Assembly: GCF_001425705.1 (NCBI RefSeq)
Contig: NZ_LMDC01000029.1
Location: 62,001 to 126,000, forward strand
DNA length: 64,000 bases
Direction of reading: 5' to 3'
DNA from: Pelomonas sp. Root1217
GTDB taxonomy: Bacteria > Pseudomonadota > Gammaproteobacteria > Burkholderiales > Burkholderiaceae_C
The position numbers were made by a program, and so were the translations under genes. Each line of letters starts with the position of its first letter. Position 1 is the stretch's first letter. Under the pieces are notes generated by a model that was not told where the DNA came from, did no database searches, and worked only from the letters and a program-made list of their open reading frames with translations. Positions 40,800-50,001 of the stretch are shown piece by piece.

Positions 40800-41962
40800 G
40801 TCTTCCGCTCTTTGCCTCGAACTGGATGACCGAGGAGCACCACCTGCTTCAGGACAGCGCCGCGCGCTTCTTCAGTGAGCGCTGGGTGCCGCGCGCCGCC
40901 GCCTGGCGTGCGGCCGGCCTGATGGAGCGCGACACCTGGCACGAAGCCGGTGCCCAGGGCCTGCTGTGCGCGGCCATGCCGGAGGCCTTCGGCGGCAGCG
41001 GTGGCGACTTCGGCCATGAGGCCGTCATCGTCATGGAAGCTGCGCGCGCCAACCTGGGCGGCTTCGGCGGCAGCGTGCACTCAGCCATCGTCGCGCCCTA
41101 TCTGCTGCGCCACGGCAATGACGAGCAAAAGGCGCGCTGGCTGCCAGCGATGGCCACCGGCGGGCGCGTTGGCGCCATCGCGATGACGGAACCGGGCACG
41201 GGCTCGGACCTGCAGGCCATCCGCACCCGCGCGCGCCGCGTCACTGACGAAAAGGGCGACCACTACGTCATCAACGGCCAGAAGACCTTCATCACCAATG
41301 GACAGAACGCCGACCTCATCGTCGTCGTCTGCCGCACCGGGGAAGCAATTGGCGCGAAGGGTTTGTCGCTGATCGTCGCGGAGATCGACGCCAGCACGAC
41401 AGGCCTGACGCGCCGCCGCCTGGACAAGATCGGGCTGCATGCCCAGGACACCAGCGAGCTGTTCTTCGACGAACTGCGCGTGCCCGCTGCCAATCTGCTC
41501 GGGCGCAGTGAAGGCCTGGCATTTGGCCAGCTGATGTGCGAGCTGCCGCAGGAACGCCTCGTCATCGCCTGCCAGGCCGTCGCGATGATGGAGCGGGCGC
41601 TGGATGACACCATCGCCTACGCCAAGCAGCGCGAGGCCTTCGGCCAGCCGATCTGGAACTTCCAGAATACGCGTTTCGTGCTGGCCCAGGCACAGAGCGA
41701 CCTACTCGCCGCCCGCGCCCTCGTCGACGCGGCCATCTTGGCCCATCTGAAGGGTGAGCTCGACGCTGCCCGCGCGGCGCTGGTGAAGGCCTGGTGCAGC
41801 GACCTCGCCTCCCGGCTGACCGACGCCTGCCTGCAGCTCTTCGGTGGCTATGGCTACATGCTGGAGACGCCGATCGCCGCACTGTGGGCCGACGCCCGCG
41901 TGACGCGCATCTACGGCGGCACCAACGAGATCATGAAAGAACTGGCCTCGCGATCCATGTGA
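40796..41962 (+). CDS. acyl-CoA dehydrogenase, long-chain (LCAD-like) type
   Basis: 388 residues from the ATG at 40796, coupled to the acyltransferase gene. FAD/substrate motifs: [28 protein letters not shown] and [11 protein letters not shown]. The C-terminal [13 protein letters not shown] has Gly where most family members have the catalytic Glu (YEGT), the pattern of LCAD and isovaleryl-CoA dehydrogenase, whose base lies on another helix. It introduces the alpha-beta double bond in fatty acyl-CoA. Confidence 0.92.
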   Translation: MSLPLFASNWMTEEHHLLQDSAARFFSERWVPRAAAWRAAGLMERDTWHEAGAQGLLCAAMPEAFGGSGGDFGHEAVIVMEAARANLGGFGGSVHSAIVAPYLLRHGNDEQKARWLPAMATGGRVGAIAMTEPGTGSDLQAIRTRARRVTDEKGDHYVINGQKTFITNGQNADLIVVVCRTGEAIGAKGLSLIVAEIDASTTGLTRRRLDKIGLHAQDTSELFFDELRVPAANLLGRSEGLAFGQLMCELPQERLVIACQAVAMMERALDDTIAYAKQREAFGQPIWNFQNTRFVLAQAQSDLLAARALVDAAILAHLKGELDAARAALVKAWCSDLASRLTDACLQLFGGYGYMLETPIAALWADARVTRIYGGTNEIMKELASRSM

Positions 41963-41978
41963 GGCCCTGGAGACCGCA

Positions 41979-43181
41979 ATGTTCGACGCCTATCTCTACG
42001 ACCATTGCCGCACACCGCGCGGCAAGGGCAAGCCCGATGGTTCACTGCATGCGGCTACGCCCATCTGGCTGGTGCGCAGCGTGCTACAGGCCCTGCAGCA
42101 GCGCACCCAGCTTGACACGGCCCTGGTCGACGACGTCATCCTCGGCTGCGTGACGCCCATCGGCGAGCAGGGCGGCGACATCGCCCGCATCGCCGTGCTG
42201 GATGCCGGCTGGGCGCAGTCGGTGGCTGGCGTCACGCAATCGCGCTTTTGCGCCTCGGGGCTGGAGAGCGTCAACCTCGCCGCGGCCAAGGTGGCCAGCG
42301 GTTTCGAGCGCCTGGTCGCCGCCGGCGGTGTCGAGAGCATGAGCCGCGTGCCCATGGGCAGCGATGGCGGCGCCTGGATGCTGGACGAGCGGGTCGTCAA
42401 TGCGGTGGGCTTCGTGCCACAGGGCATCAGCGCCGACCTGATCGCGACGCTGGAAGGCTTCACGCGCGACGAGCTCGATGCCTACGCAGCGCGCTCCCAC
42501 CAGCGTGCTGCCGCGGCACGCGCCGAAGGACGCTTCGCAAGCGCGCTGGTGCCGGTGCACGACGAAACCGGTGCGCTGCTGCTGGCCGAGGACGAAACCA
42601 TCCGCCCGCAGACGACGGCGGGCACGCTGGCCGCGCTGAGCCCGTCCTTCATCAAGCTCGGCGCCAAATTCGATGCTCTGGCGCTGCGCAAATATCCGCA
42701 GGTCGCAACCATTGAGCACCGCCACCATGCCGGCAATTCATCGGGCATCGTCGACGGCGCGGCCCTGGTGCTGGTGGGTTCCAAGGCTGGCGGGGAAGCG
42801 TCCGGGCTGAAGCCCCGCGCTCGCATCCGGGCGGCCGCCGTCGTCGGCAGCGAGCCGACCATCATGCTGACCGGCACGACGCCGGCATGCCAAAAGGCCC
42901 TGCGCCAGGCCGGCATGCAGGCTCGCGACATCGACCTGTGGGAAATCAACGAAGCCTTCGCCGCCGTGCCGATGAAGACGGCGCGCGATCTCGGCCTGGA
43001 CCTGGACCGCGTCAACGTGAATGGTGGCTCGATTGCCCTCGGCCACCCGCTGGGCGCGACCGGCGCCATGCTGCTGGGCACGCTGCTCGATGAACTCGAG
43101 CGGCGCGATCTCCACACCGGCGCCGTGTCGCTTTGCGTTGGCGGCGGCATGGGCATCGCCACCATCATCGAGCGGGTCTAG
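41979..43181 (+). CDS. acetyl-CoA C-acyltransferase (thiolase)
   Basis: 400 residues, 16 bp after the dehydrogenase gene. Nucleophile Cys91 in [44 protein letters not shown] and the C-terminal CVGGGMG with the second catalytic Cys. It cleaves 3-ketoacyl-CoA (or condenses acyl-CoAs). Together with the two upstream genes it links beta-oxidation to neutral lipid synthesis. Confidence 0.94.
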   Translation: MFDAYLYDHCRTPRGKGKPDGSLHAATPIWLVRSVLQALQQRTQLDTALVDDVILGCVTPIGEQGGDIARIAVLDAGWAQSVAGVTQSRFCASGLESVNLAAAKVASGFERLVAAGGVESMSRVPMGSDGGAWMLDERVVNAVGFVPQGISADLIATLEGFTRDELDAYAARSHQRAAAARAEGRFASALVPVHDETGALLLAEDETIRPQTTAGTLAALSPSFIKLGAKFDALALRKYPQVATIEHRHHAGNSSGIVDGAALVLVGSKAGGEASGLKPRARIRAAAVVGSEPTIMLTGTTPACQKALRQAGMQARDIDLWEINEAFAAVPMKTARDLGLDLDRVNVNGGSIALGHPLGATGAMLLGTLLDELERRDLHTGAVSLCVGGGMGIATIIERV

Positions 43182-43218
43182 GGCCTGTCTCCCGCCGGCA
43201 TGGTTCGCGAAGGCCCTA
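43179..43218. terminator. inverted repeat joining the two convergent stop codons
   Basis: TAGGGCCT (43179-43186) starts with the thiolase stop and AGGCCCTA (43211-43218) ends with the stop of the minus-strand lipoprotein; the 8-bp arms enclose 24 bases. It could terminate both transcripts, though there is no T-run. Confidence 0.4.
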
Positions 43219-43548
43219 CATCCTGATCCAGCCACCCGCACGCAAATGCCAGCGGCCGCCCCGGTTGTCCCAGCGATGCGGCTCGTAGCGATAGCCGGCG
43301 CGCGGACGCTCGTAATAGCCGGGCACCCAGTGGTGACGGCCGCCGCTCCAGCCCCAGTAGCCATTGACCCAGACCGCGCCCGGATAGGGCGTGACGGGCA
43401 CGACCTCGGCATAAGGCGCGGGAGGCGGCGCGTCGACCACGATGGTCGAGCCGCCGTCGTAATAGCCGGCGCGATGGGCAGGCACGACCACGCAGGCCGA
43501 CAGCAGTGAAGATGAAGCCAGGGCGAACGCCAGAGTGAGTCGTTTCAT
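43216..43548 (-). CDS. small WXXGXW-repeat lipoprotein
   Basis: 110 residues after GGAGA and ATG at 43548. Lipobox LLSAC (Cys19) after MKRLTLAFALASSS. The mature part is aromatic and Gly/Arg-rich with WVNGYWGWSGGRHHWVPGYYE, the WXXGXW repeat seen in small BcpO-related envelope proteins. The function of the family is unknown to me; a surface or outer-membrane location is likely. A shorter related lipoprotein follows upstream on the same strand. Confidence 0.82.
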   Translation of the reverse strand: MKRLTLAFALASSSLLSACVVVPAHRAGYYDGGSTIVVDAPPPAPYAEVVPVTPYPGAVWVNGYWGWSGGRHHWVPGYYERPRAGYRYEPHRWDNRGGRWHLRAGGWIRM

Positions 43549-43587
43549 CGGAATCTCCAGGCCGCCTCAGGGAGGCGGTCCATTCGG

Positions 43588-43764
43588 TTACCTCGGGCCA
43601 GGCTGAACGTAGACGCTGCCGCGGTAGTAGCCGCCGTCACGTTGGTGGCCGCCATCCCGGTAATAGCCGTCCCGGTGGTAGCCGCCGTGGCGGGCCGGCA
43701 CGATGATGCAACCCGACAGCAGGGCGGTAGAAATCAGCGCAATGGCCAGGGCCAGTCGTTTCAT
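43588..43764 (-). CDS. short Gly/Tyr/Arg-rich lipoprotein
   Basis: 58 residues from the ATG at 43764. The signal MKRLALAIALISTALLSGC resembles that of the next gene (MKRLTLAFALASSS), suggesting duplication. The mature peptide consists of HRDGYYRDGGHQRDGGYYRG-type repeats, then QPGPR. Cys19 would be lipidated. It appears to be a reduced paralogue lacking the WXXGXW part. Confidence 0.7.
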   Translation of the reverse strand: MKRLALAIALISTALLSGCIIVPARHGGYHRDGYYRDGGHQRDGGYYRGSVYVQPGPR

Positions 43765-44066
43765 GAGGTACTCCAGGCCACAAAAGCGCGGCCGTGCACC
43801 ACTAACCGCCGGACGAGCCCGGCGGATGACGGCGTCACACAGAGTTACTCCGTGGCGGACTGTGTCTGGAGCCCCATGCAATGGTCCCTTGAGCCAGCGC
43901 TCGCGCCGCGCGCAGGACCGGTCCATCGACCCGTTTCGCCTCCCGCTGAGCCAGGGCCCCGGCCGATGCTCAAAACGACCATCAGGGCTTTCAGCATGTG
44001 CCTCATGTCACGGGCTTGGATTGCCAGGCGCGGGTATTCTCCGGCGCTTCACCACCGACCTTTCAC
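43765..44066. other. 302-bp intergenic region without a recognisable gene
   Basis: It lies between divergent small lipoprotein genes, so it should hold both promoters. The only structure I see is a hairpin CCGCCGG (43806-43812) / CCGGCGG (43819-43825). No clear -35/-10 pair, leader peptide or RNA gene stands out. Confidence 0.5.
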
Positions 44067-44327
44067 ATGCAACGACTCCTGCTGAGCCTACTACCGTTGG
44101 TGCTGGCCGCCTGCGCCTCCACCACGCCCGCGCCGGCCAAGGACGCCGCGGTGGCCGCCGCCGACGAGAACGTGGTCTGCGACCGCGAGACCCGCACTGG
44201 CACCATCCTGCCGACGAAGCGCTGCCGCACCGCCGAACAGCGCGAGGCCGACCGCCGCACCGTCGAGAGCGTGGAGGCCGGCGCCCGCAACATCCGCGCC
44301 GGCCAGACCGGAAAGCCGGGGTCCTGA
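44067..44327 (+). CDS. small putative lipoprotein
   Basis: 86 residues from the ATG at 44067 (MQRLLLSLLPLVLAACAS). Lipobox LAAC, Cys16. The mature part has a VCDRETRTGTILPTKRCRT segment containing two Cys, followed by a charged helix. The CxxE..TG-x-x-x-x-x-x-C-R pattern occurs in small exported proteins of unknown function in this group. A longer upstream frame (43998) lacks a signal and is rejected. Confidence 0.72.
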   Translation: MQRLLLSLLPLVLAACASTTPAPAKDAAVAAADENVVCDRETRTGTILPTKRCRTAEQREADRRTVESVEAGARNIRAGQTGKPGS

Positions 44328-44414
44328 TGCGCGCCGCCCCGGCGGCCGATCAAAGCCCAGCCGGTTCAGCAAGCAGCTGCCAACCCCGACACGCCGCCGG
44401 CAAGTGAGCCCGAA

Positions 44415-45581
44415 TCAGCGCGGCTCGCGCAGCACGCCCGCCAGGGCCAGCATGCCGGCCGCCAGCACGGCGGCCGTCAGCCACAACGCGGCGTCGAAGC
44501 GACCACTGGCCTCGACCATTCGCCCCGTCAGCGCCGGCGCGCTGATCTGGGCCACGCCGTAGCTCAGTGTCAGGCGAGCCATCGCCTTGCCCGGGTTGGC
44601 CGGTGAACGCCGGCCGACCAGGGCCAGCGTCAGGCTGACGATGCCGATGAAGGTCGCGCCGTAAAGCAGCGCGCCGGCCAGCGCCGCCACCAGCCCTCCG
44701 GCCAGCACCGGCAGCAGCACACCGACGATCTGCACGCCATAGGCAATCAACAGCGCACCGACATCGCCGGTGCGCCGCGCGATGCGGTCCCAGACGAAGA
44801 CCGCCGGCGTCGCCGCCAAGCCCACCAGCAACCAGGCCCAGGGGCCCTGTCCCGCCAGCACAGGCTGCTTCTCGACGATGGCGACTGTGAAGGTCGCATT
44901 GATGACAAAGCCCCAGCCGGCGCAGAAATAGGCGGCCACCATGAGCAGCATCCAGCGCCGGCTCGGTGCCGCGCCTGACGCGGACTTCGCGGCCACCGGC
45001 GGCACCGGCGGGCGCCAGGCCCATGCCGGGACCAGAAAGACCAGGCCAAGCAAGGCAAAGCCCTGCCATTGCGTGGCCCAGCCCAGATCCTGCTGCGTCA
45101 TGCTCATGGCACCCAGGGCCGACACGACGATGCCCAGGCCCAGGCCGATGAAGTAGATGCCCAGCTCGGGCCGGCGCCCCGACCGGATCAACCAGCCCTG
45201 CACCAGGCCCGAGCCCAGCAGCATGCCGGCCGCACCGCACAGGCCGCCGACATAGCGCGACAACGCCCAGACGCCGAAGTTCGTGCTCCAGCCCATCAGG
45301 GCGGTGATGAGCAAGGCCAGCGGCAGGCCCCAGCTGTACAGGCGCTGGCGCCAGGCCGGGCTTTCGATCCAGGCCGCCAGCAGCGCGCCACTCATATAGC
45401 CCGCGTAATTGATGGCAGCCAACAGCCCGCCGTCGGCGACGCCCAGGCCCGCCTGAGCCTGCATCTGCGGCAACAACGGCGTATAGGCAAAGCGCGCCAG
45501 CCCGATGGTGAGCACCAGCGCGCAGATACCGCCCAGCAGTACCTGCCAGGCGTGCAGACGGGCGGCTGTTGGGCTGGGCAT
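44415..45581 (-). CDS. MFS transporter of the YbfB/YjiJ family
   Basis: 388 residues from the ATG at 45581 (MPSPTAARLHAW). Twelve hydrophobic segments; IGLARFAYTPLLPQM is the family signature at TM1, with INYAGYMSGALLAAW in TM2. Substrate unknown. Divergent from mtfA across 70 bp. Confidence 0.87.
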   Translation of the reverse strand: MPSPTAARLHAWQVLLGGICALVLTIGLARFAYTPLLPQMQAQAGLGVADGGLLAAINYAGYMSGALLAAWIESPAWRQRLYSWGLPLALLITALMGWSTNFGVWALSRYVGGLCGAAGMLLGSGLVQGWLIRSGRRPELGIYFIGLGLGIVVSALGAMSMTQQDLGWATQWQGFALLGLVFLVPAWAWRPPVPPVAAKSASGAAPSRRWMLLMVAAYFCAGWGFVINATFTVAIVEKQPVLAGQGPWAWLLVGLAATPAVFVWDRIARRTGDVGALLIAYGVQIVGVLLPVLAGGLVAALAGALLYGATFIGIVSLTLALVGRRSPANPGKAMARLTLSYGVAQISAPALTGRMVEASGRFDAALWLTAAVLAAGMLALAGVLREPR

Positions 45582-45651
45582 GACCCGGGTTGTACCAGCC
45601 GCGGGTTTTGCCGCAGCTTGCAAAGCGCGCGGCCGCACCCAGTTGTCGGCC

Positions 45652-46473
45652 ATGCCCCTGCTCGTCTGTTTCAGCCTCGTCCTGCTCGCCGCCGCCGGTA
45701 TCGCGCTGTGGCCGCTGTGGGTGCGCCGCCGCCGCGAGCGCATCGCCAGCCGCCCCTTCCCGCAGTCCTGGCGGCGACTGCTGCGCCGCCATGTGCCGCT
45801 GGTGTCCCGGCTGCCGGCGCGCCAGCAACTGCGACTGAAAGGGTTGATGCAGGTCTTCCTCGCCGAGAAACCCATCCTGGGCTGCCGTGGCCTGCGCGTG
45901 ACGGACGAGATTCGCGTGACCATTGCCGCCCTGGCCTGCCTGCCGCTGCTGGGCGCGGCGCGCGGCGTCTACCCGGAGCTGCGCCAGGTGCTGGTCTATC
46001 CCGGCGCCTTCGTCGTCGACCGGCCGGTGACCGAATCGGGCGGCGTGCTGTCTGACCAGCGCCGCGTTCTGGCTGGCGAGAGCTGGAGCCAAGGCCAGGT
46101 GCTGCTGGCCTGGGACGAGGTCAAGCGCGGTGCGGCCACGCCGGGGGACGGGCACAACGTCGTCATTCACGAGTTCGCCCACCAGCTCGACCAGGCGGGC
46201 GGCCCGGCCAATGGCGCGCCGGCACTGCCGTCGACCGAGGCTTACCGGCGCTGGTCGACGGTGATGCAAAACGAGTTCGATGCGCTGCGCTGGCGGCTGG
46301 CCCGCGGCGAGCCAGGGCTCATCGACGCCTATGGCGCGACCGACCCGGCGGAATTCTTCGCGGTGATCAGCGAACTGTTCTTCGAGCGGCCGATCGAGCT
46401 GGCCGCAGGTCACCCGGCGCTGTACGGCGAGCTCAGTGGCTACTACCGGCTGGACCCGGCGAGCTGGAACTAG
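45652..46473 (+). CDS. mtfA: MtfA-family zinc metallopeptidase
   Basis: 273 residues from the ATG at 45652, with one N-terminal hydrophobic segment (LVCFSLVLLAAAGIALWPL) that E. coli MtfA lacks. Zinc motif HEFAHQLD (His173, Glu174, His177), preceded by QGQVLLAWDEVK and followed by DPAEFFAVISELFFE, which supplies the third ligand. E. coli MtfA binds the repressor Mlc and has aminopeptidase activity. The stop overlaps cheZ by CTAG. Confidence 0.88.
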   Translation: MPLLVCFSLVLLAAAGIALWPLWVRRRRERIASRPFPQSWRRLLRRHVPLVSRLPARQQLRLKGLMQVFLAEKPILGCRGLRVTDEIRVTIAALACLPLLGAARGVYPELRQVLVYPGAFVVDRPVTESGGVLSDQRRVLAGESWSQGQVLLAWDEVKRGAATPGDGHNVVIHEFAHQLDQAGGPANGAPALPSTEAYRRWSTVMQNEFDALRWRLARGEPGLIDAYGATDPAEFFAVISELFFERPIELAAGHPALYGELSGYYRLDPASWN

Positions 46474-47024
46474 AAGCCGAGGCTGGCGAGCAGATCGTCC
46501 ACGTCGTCCTGCTTGAGCGCCTTGTCCGGCGTCTGCACGCCACCGAGTTCGGCAGACACGGCAGCCGCAGCCGGCGCGGGCAGGGACTGGACGAGATCCT
46601 TGAGCGGCGGCTCGGCGCGCTCCAGCATCTTGCTGACCTTGTTGATGACCTGGCCCGAGAGGTCCTGGAAGTCCTGCGACATCATGATCTCGGTGTGCAG
46701 CGACTTCTCGCGCGCGGCAAAGCTCGCGGCATCGGCGGCGTAGGCGGCGCACAGCTTCATCAGCGCACGGGCACGGTCGGCGCTGATGTTGCTGGACAGG
46801 GCCAGGCGGTTCAGCGCGTCCGACAGCTCGCGGCCCTTCTTGCGCACGGCCTCGGCGTCGTCCTGGGCGGCTTCCACCAGGTTGAGCACCTTGGTGGCGG
46901 CCTGCTCAGTCATGCTACGCACATAGGCCAGGCGCTCGCGCGCATCGGGCAACTCGTCGACCACGTCATGCAGGATCTGGGCGGCGTCGGCCCGGATGAT
47001 GGCCTGGATGGACGCGTCGGACAT
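46470..47024 (-). CDS. cheZ: CheZ-type chemotaxis phosphatase
   Basis: 184 residues, helical. SQDFQDLSGQVINKV carries the Gln (and Asp) that attack phospho-CheY in CheZ; the C-terminus QDDVDDLLASLGF is the CheY-binding peptide. It is somewhat shorter than E. coli CheZ. It dephosphorylates CheY-P to restore smooth swimming. No other che genes are adjacent, so it is an orphan here, convergent with mtfA. Confidence 0.88.
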   Translation of the reverse strand: MSDASIQAIIRADAAQILHDVVDELPDARERLAYVRSMTEQAATKVLNLVEAAQDDAEAVRKKGRELSDALNRLALSSNISADRARALMKLCAAYAADAASFAAREKSLHTEIMMSQDFQDLSGQVINKVSKMLERAEPPLKDLVQSLPAPAAAAVSAELGGVQTPDKALKQDDVDDLLASLGF

Positions 47025-47144
47025 GTGGAACTCCCTGAATGGCCCGGCGGCAGCGACGGGGCTCCAACCAGTTTAGAAGCGCCTCCCCGGCACGCAACTC
47101 CGCAGCTCGCTGCCGAACGCGGCCTTTGTCACGCTGGGTGCAAT

Positions 47145-47948
47145 TCAGGGCGCCGCAAGCAGTGCGCGCAAAGCCGCGGCCTGCATCACGTCGAGGCGGC
47201 CGGCTTCCTCGGCCAGCAGAAGCTGGCGCCGGCCCAGCGCCAGCAGCAGGTCGGTGTCCAGCCCGGCAGACGCCAGCGCCTGCAGATGGCGGCTCAGCAC
47301 GCCGGCGTCTCCGCGCGCGACAGGCCCTGAGACGGCACCGGCCAGGCCACGGTCCAGGGCCGTGTCCAGCGCACCGCGGGTCAGCGGCGCCAGGGCTGGC
47401 AGCGCTTCGGCCTGCGCCAGTCCAGCGGTCGCCCACAGCGTTTGGGCTTCGGCCAGCACGGCCAGCACGCCACTGGCGGCCAGGTTGGCCGCGGCGTGAT
47501 AGGCCGCCCGCGCCTGGGCCGTCATCGGCGACGGCAATGCCAGTGGCACCAGACCCAGCGCGTGAGCGAGTGCTTCCAGCGCAGGCCGGTGTGCTGCATC
47601 CGCCTCGATACCGACATGCACGCCGGCAAGGCCCACGTCGCCCGCCAGCAACTTCAACGGGTGAAAGCCTGCCGCGGCCGGCGCCGGGCCCAGCGCGGCC
47701 AGCGGCGTCGCGCCACTGCAATGCAGGCCCAGTTGGCCGGCGCGCCACGGCAAGGCGGCGGCGGTCGTGGCGATCTGATCGTCGGGGACTGTCAGCCAGA
47801 CCCAGTCGGCCGCCTGGGCGGCATCGGCCATTGCGAACTCGCCTTCACCCGGCGAGCGCCGACCAACGACAACCTCCTCGCCCGCCGCTCGGAACGCCGG
47901 CACCAGCGCCCTGGCCAGCCGGCCGTACCCGATCACAGCATGTCTCAT
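47145..47948 (-). CDS. Rossmann-like and DUF2520 domain protein
   Basis: 267 residues. N-terminal NAD(P)-type fold (AVIGYGRLARALVPAF, WVWLTVPDDQI, LHCSGATPL), then FHPLKLLAG and a helical DUF2520 domain (about 130-260, AYHAAANLAASGVLAVL). The build is that of beta-hydroxyacid or ketopantoate reductase-like proteins; no experimentally known activity that I can name. It precedes no obvious pathway gene. Confidence 0.82.
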   Translation of the reverse strand: MRHAVIGYGRLARALVPAFRAAGEEVVVGRRSPGEGEFAMADAAQAADWVWLTVPDDQIATTAAALPWRAGQLGLHCSGATPLAALGPAPAAAGFHPLKLLAGDVGLAGVHVGIEADAAHRPALEALAHALGLVPLALPSPMTAQARAAYHAAANLAASGVLAVLAEAQTLWATAGLAQAEALPALAPLTRGALDTALDRGLAGAVSGPVARGDAGVLSRHLQALASAGLDTDLLLALGRRQLLLAEEAGRLDVMQAAALRALLAAP

Positions 47949-47983
47949 GAGTGGGCGCGGGCGAAGAAGGTGCGAATGCCTTC

Positions 47984-48760
47984 TCAGGGCTTGACGAACT
48001 TCAGCGTCATGCGATCACTCTCGCCGATGGCCTGGTACTTCGCGCGATCCTTGTCCTTCAGCGCATAGGTCGGCGGCAGCGTCCAGACACCTTCGGGATG
48101 GTCGGCCGTGTCCTTGGGGTTGGCGTTGACCTCGCTCCTGCCGGCAAGCTTGAAACCCGCGTTCTCGGCGAACTTGATGACGGCGGCCTCCTGCACATAG
48201 CCGCTCGGAGCCTTGGGATCCTGGGTGCGCGAGGCCGGCAGGCGGTGCTCTTCAACGCCCAGCGTGCCACCGGGCTTCAGCGCCTTGAAGGCCGCGTCAA
48301 AGACGGCCTGGGCCGTGCCACCGTTCATCCAGTTGTGCACATTGCGAAAGGTCAGCACCGCATCGGCGCTGCCGGCCGGGGCGATGTCAAACACGCCCTT
48401 GGCCGGGTCGAAGGCCGTGATCTTGACCTTGCTGTAGACGCCCATTGAATCCATCTTGGCCTTGAAGCGCGCGCTGCCGCCGTCGGCCGCATAGAGCTGA
48501 CCGCCTTCGCGCAGATAGGGGGCAAGGATCTCGGTGAACCACCCCCCGCCCGGGGCGAGTTCGACGACGGTATCGGTGGGCTTGATGCCGAAGAAGCTCA
48601 GCGTTTCGTAGGGGTGGCGTTGCGCATCGCGGGCGACATTGCCCACCAGGCGGTTGTCGGCCGCGACAGCGGCCTTCAGCGGGTTGGCGTCGTGAGCTTG
48701 TGCGCCCGCAGCAGCAAACATGGCGGAAGTGGCGAGAGTGGCGATCAGCCAAGTCTTCAT
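47984..48760 (-). CDS. exported SAM-dependent methyltransferase
   Basis: 258 residues from the ATG at 48760 with a clear signal peptide (LIATLATSAMFAAAGAQA). The SAM motif is VVELAPGGGWFTEILAPYL, followed by LYAADGG and VLTFRNVHNWM. The family (predicted methyltransferases with a signal sequence) is widespread, but how SAM would be available in the periplasm is unclear, so a different cofactor or a structural role is possible. It sits 35 bp from the DUF2520 gene on the same strand. Confidence 0.83.
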   Translation of the reverse strand: MKTWLIATLATSAMFAAAGAQAHDANPLKAAVAADNRLVGNVARDAQRHPYETLSFFGIKPTDTVVELAPGGGWFTEILAPYLREGGQLYAADGGSARFKAKMDSMGVYSKVKITAFDPAKGVFDIAPAGSADAVLTFRNVHNWMNGGTAQAVFDAAFKALKPGGTLGVEEHRLPASRTQDPKAPSGYVQEAAVIKFAENAGFKLAGRSEVNANPKDTADHPEGVWTLPPTYALKDKDRAKYQAIGESDRMTLKFVKP

Positions 48761-48818
48761 AGGGAGGGTCTCCTTGTGGAAAGGGCAGTATCCGGTGCCC
48801 GTCGGCCCCTGTCCAAGG

Positions 48819-49958
48819 TCAGCGACGGAATGCCAAAGACGCCAGACCAAGCAGGGCCAGCGCGGCGCCAAACAGGCCCAGCGCATGCAGGCCGAGGCCT
48901 TTGAGCACCATGCCGCCAACGCTGGCGCCCAGCGTCGCCCCGACATAGATGGCCGAGGCGTTCAATGCGAACAGCACCGGCAGCTGGGCCGGTTCCAGCG
49001 CCGCCAGCCGCGCCTGCTGCGGAACCATGAAGCTCCAGCCGAACACGCTCCAGGTGAAGACCAGCGCACCCATCACCGCCAGCGGCCAGGTCGGCAGCGT
49101 CAGCGCCGGCATCAGCAGGCACTGCGCCAGGCACAGCAGCACCAGCGTGCGGCGTGAGCCGATGCGGTCGGTCAGCCGGCCGCCCATCGCGTTGCCGGCG
49201 ACGGCCCCCAGGCCGAACAGCAGCAGCATGCCGGCCACGCCGTCGCGGCTTAGGCCATAAACAGTCTCCAGCAGCGGCGCCACGAAGGTGTAGCAAACGT
49301 AGAGCGCGCCGATGAAGAGGGCGGTGAAGGCGACCGCGCCCATCAACCGGCCGCTGCGCAGCACGGCGCCCAGGCTCTTCAGGCTGGCCACCGGCACCGC
49401 GATGCCGGCCGGCAGGGCGACCACCATGGCAGCCAAGCTCAGCAACGTCAGGACGGCAACGACGACAAAGGCTGCCTGCCAGCCCAATGCGTAGCCCAGC
49501 CAGGCGCCGGCCGGAATGCCCAGCACCTGGGCCAGCGTCAGCCCGCCGAAGACGATGGCCAGGGCCCGCCCCTGCTGGCCCGGCCCGGCCAGCGCCACGC
49601 CGACCGAAGCGGCCACCGGCGTGACCAGGCCGCCGCCCAGGGCCATCACGGCGCGCGCCGCCAGCAGCAGCGCAAAGCTGGGCGCCAGAGCGGCCAACAC
49701 AGCGCCAATCGCAAACAACGCCAGGCCAATGGACATCAGCCGCCTTCGGTCCAGCCTCCCAGTCGCCGCCACGAGCAGCGGCGAGGCGACCGCATAGGTG
49801 CCGGCATAGACGCTCATCAGCGCACCGGCTTGAGCCCGGTCGACGCCGAAAGCCTGCGCCACCGGCGACAACACGCCGACGACAACGAAGGCGCCCATGC
49901 CGATGGCGAAATTGGCCAGGGCCAGCAGCCAGAGCTGGCGGGAGGTGGACGAGATCAT
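48819..49958 (-). CDS. MFS transporter (drug/arabinose-efflux type, DHA1)
   Basis: 379 residues from the ATG at 49958. Twelve hydrophobic segments; motif A-like GRLDRRRLMSIG and GGRLTDRIGSRRT after TM2 and TM8, and motif C-like AQVLGIPAGAWLGYALGWQAAF. It resembles YdhP/SotB-type exporters. Substrate unknown. Confidence 0.86.
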   Translation of the reverse strand: MISSTSRQLWLLALANFAIGMGAFVVVGVLSPVAQAFGVDRAQAGALMSVYAGTYAVASPLLVAATGRLDRRRLMSIGLALFAIGAVLAALAPSFALLLAARAVMALGGGLVTPVAASVGVALAGPGQQGRALAIVFGGLTLAQVLGIPAGAWLGYALGWQAAFVVVAVLTLLSLAAMVVALPAGIAVPVASLKSLGAVLRSGRLMGAVAFTALFIGALYVCYTFVAPLLETVYGLSRDGVAGMLLLFGLGAVAGNAMGGRLTDRIGSRRTLVLLCLAQCLLMPALTLPTWPLAVMGALVFTWSVFGWSFMVPQQARLAALEPAQLPVLFALNASAIYVGATLGASVGGMVLKGLGLHALGLFGAALALLGLASLAFRR

Positions 49959-50001
49959 CGCCCCATCATCGCCAGCGGCGCGAGGCCCTGCCGGGCCGGG
50001 G

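Noticed and set aside
47025-47144. A FliA-type promoter before cheZ
   Set aside because: TAAA occurs, but no GCCGATAA-like -10 lies 15 bases downstream on the minus strand.
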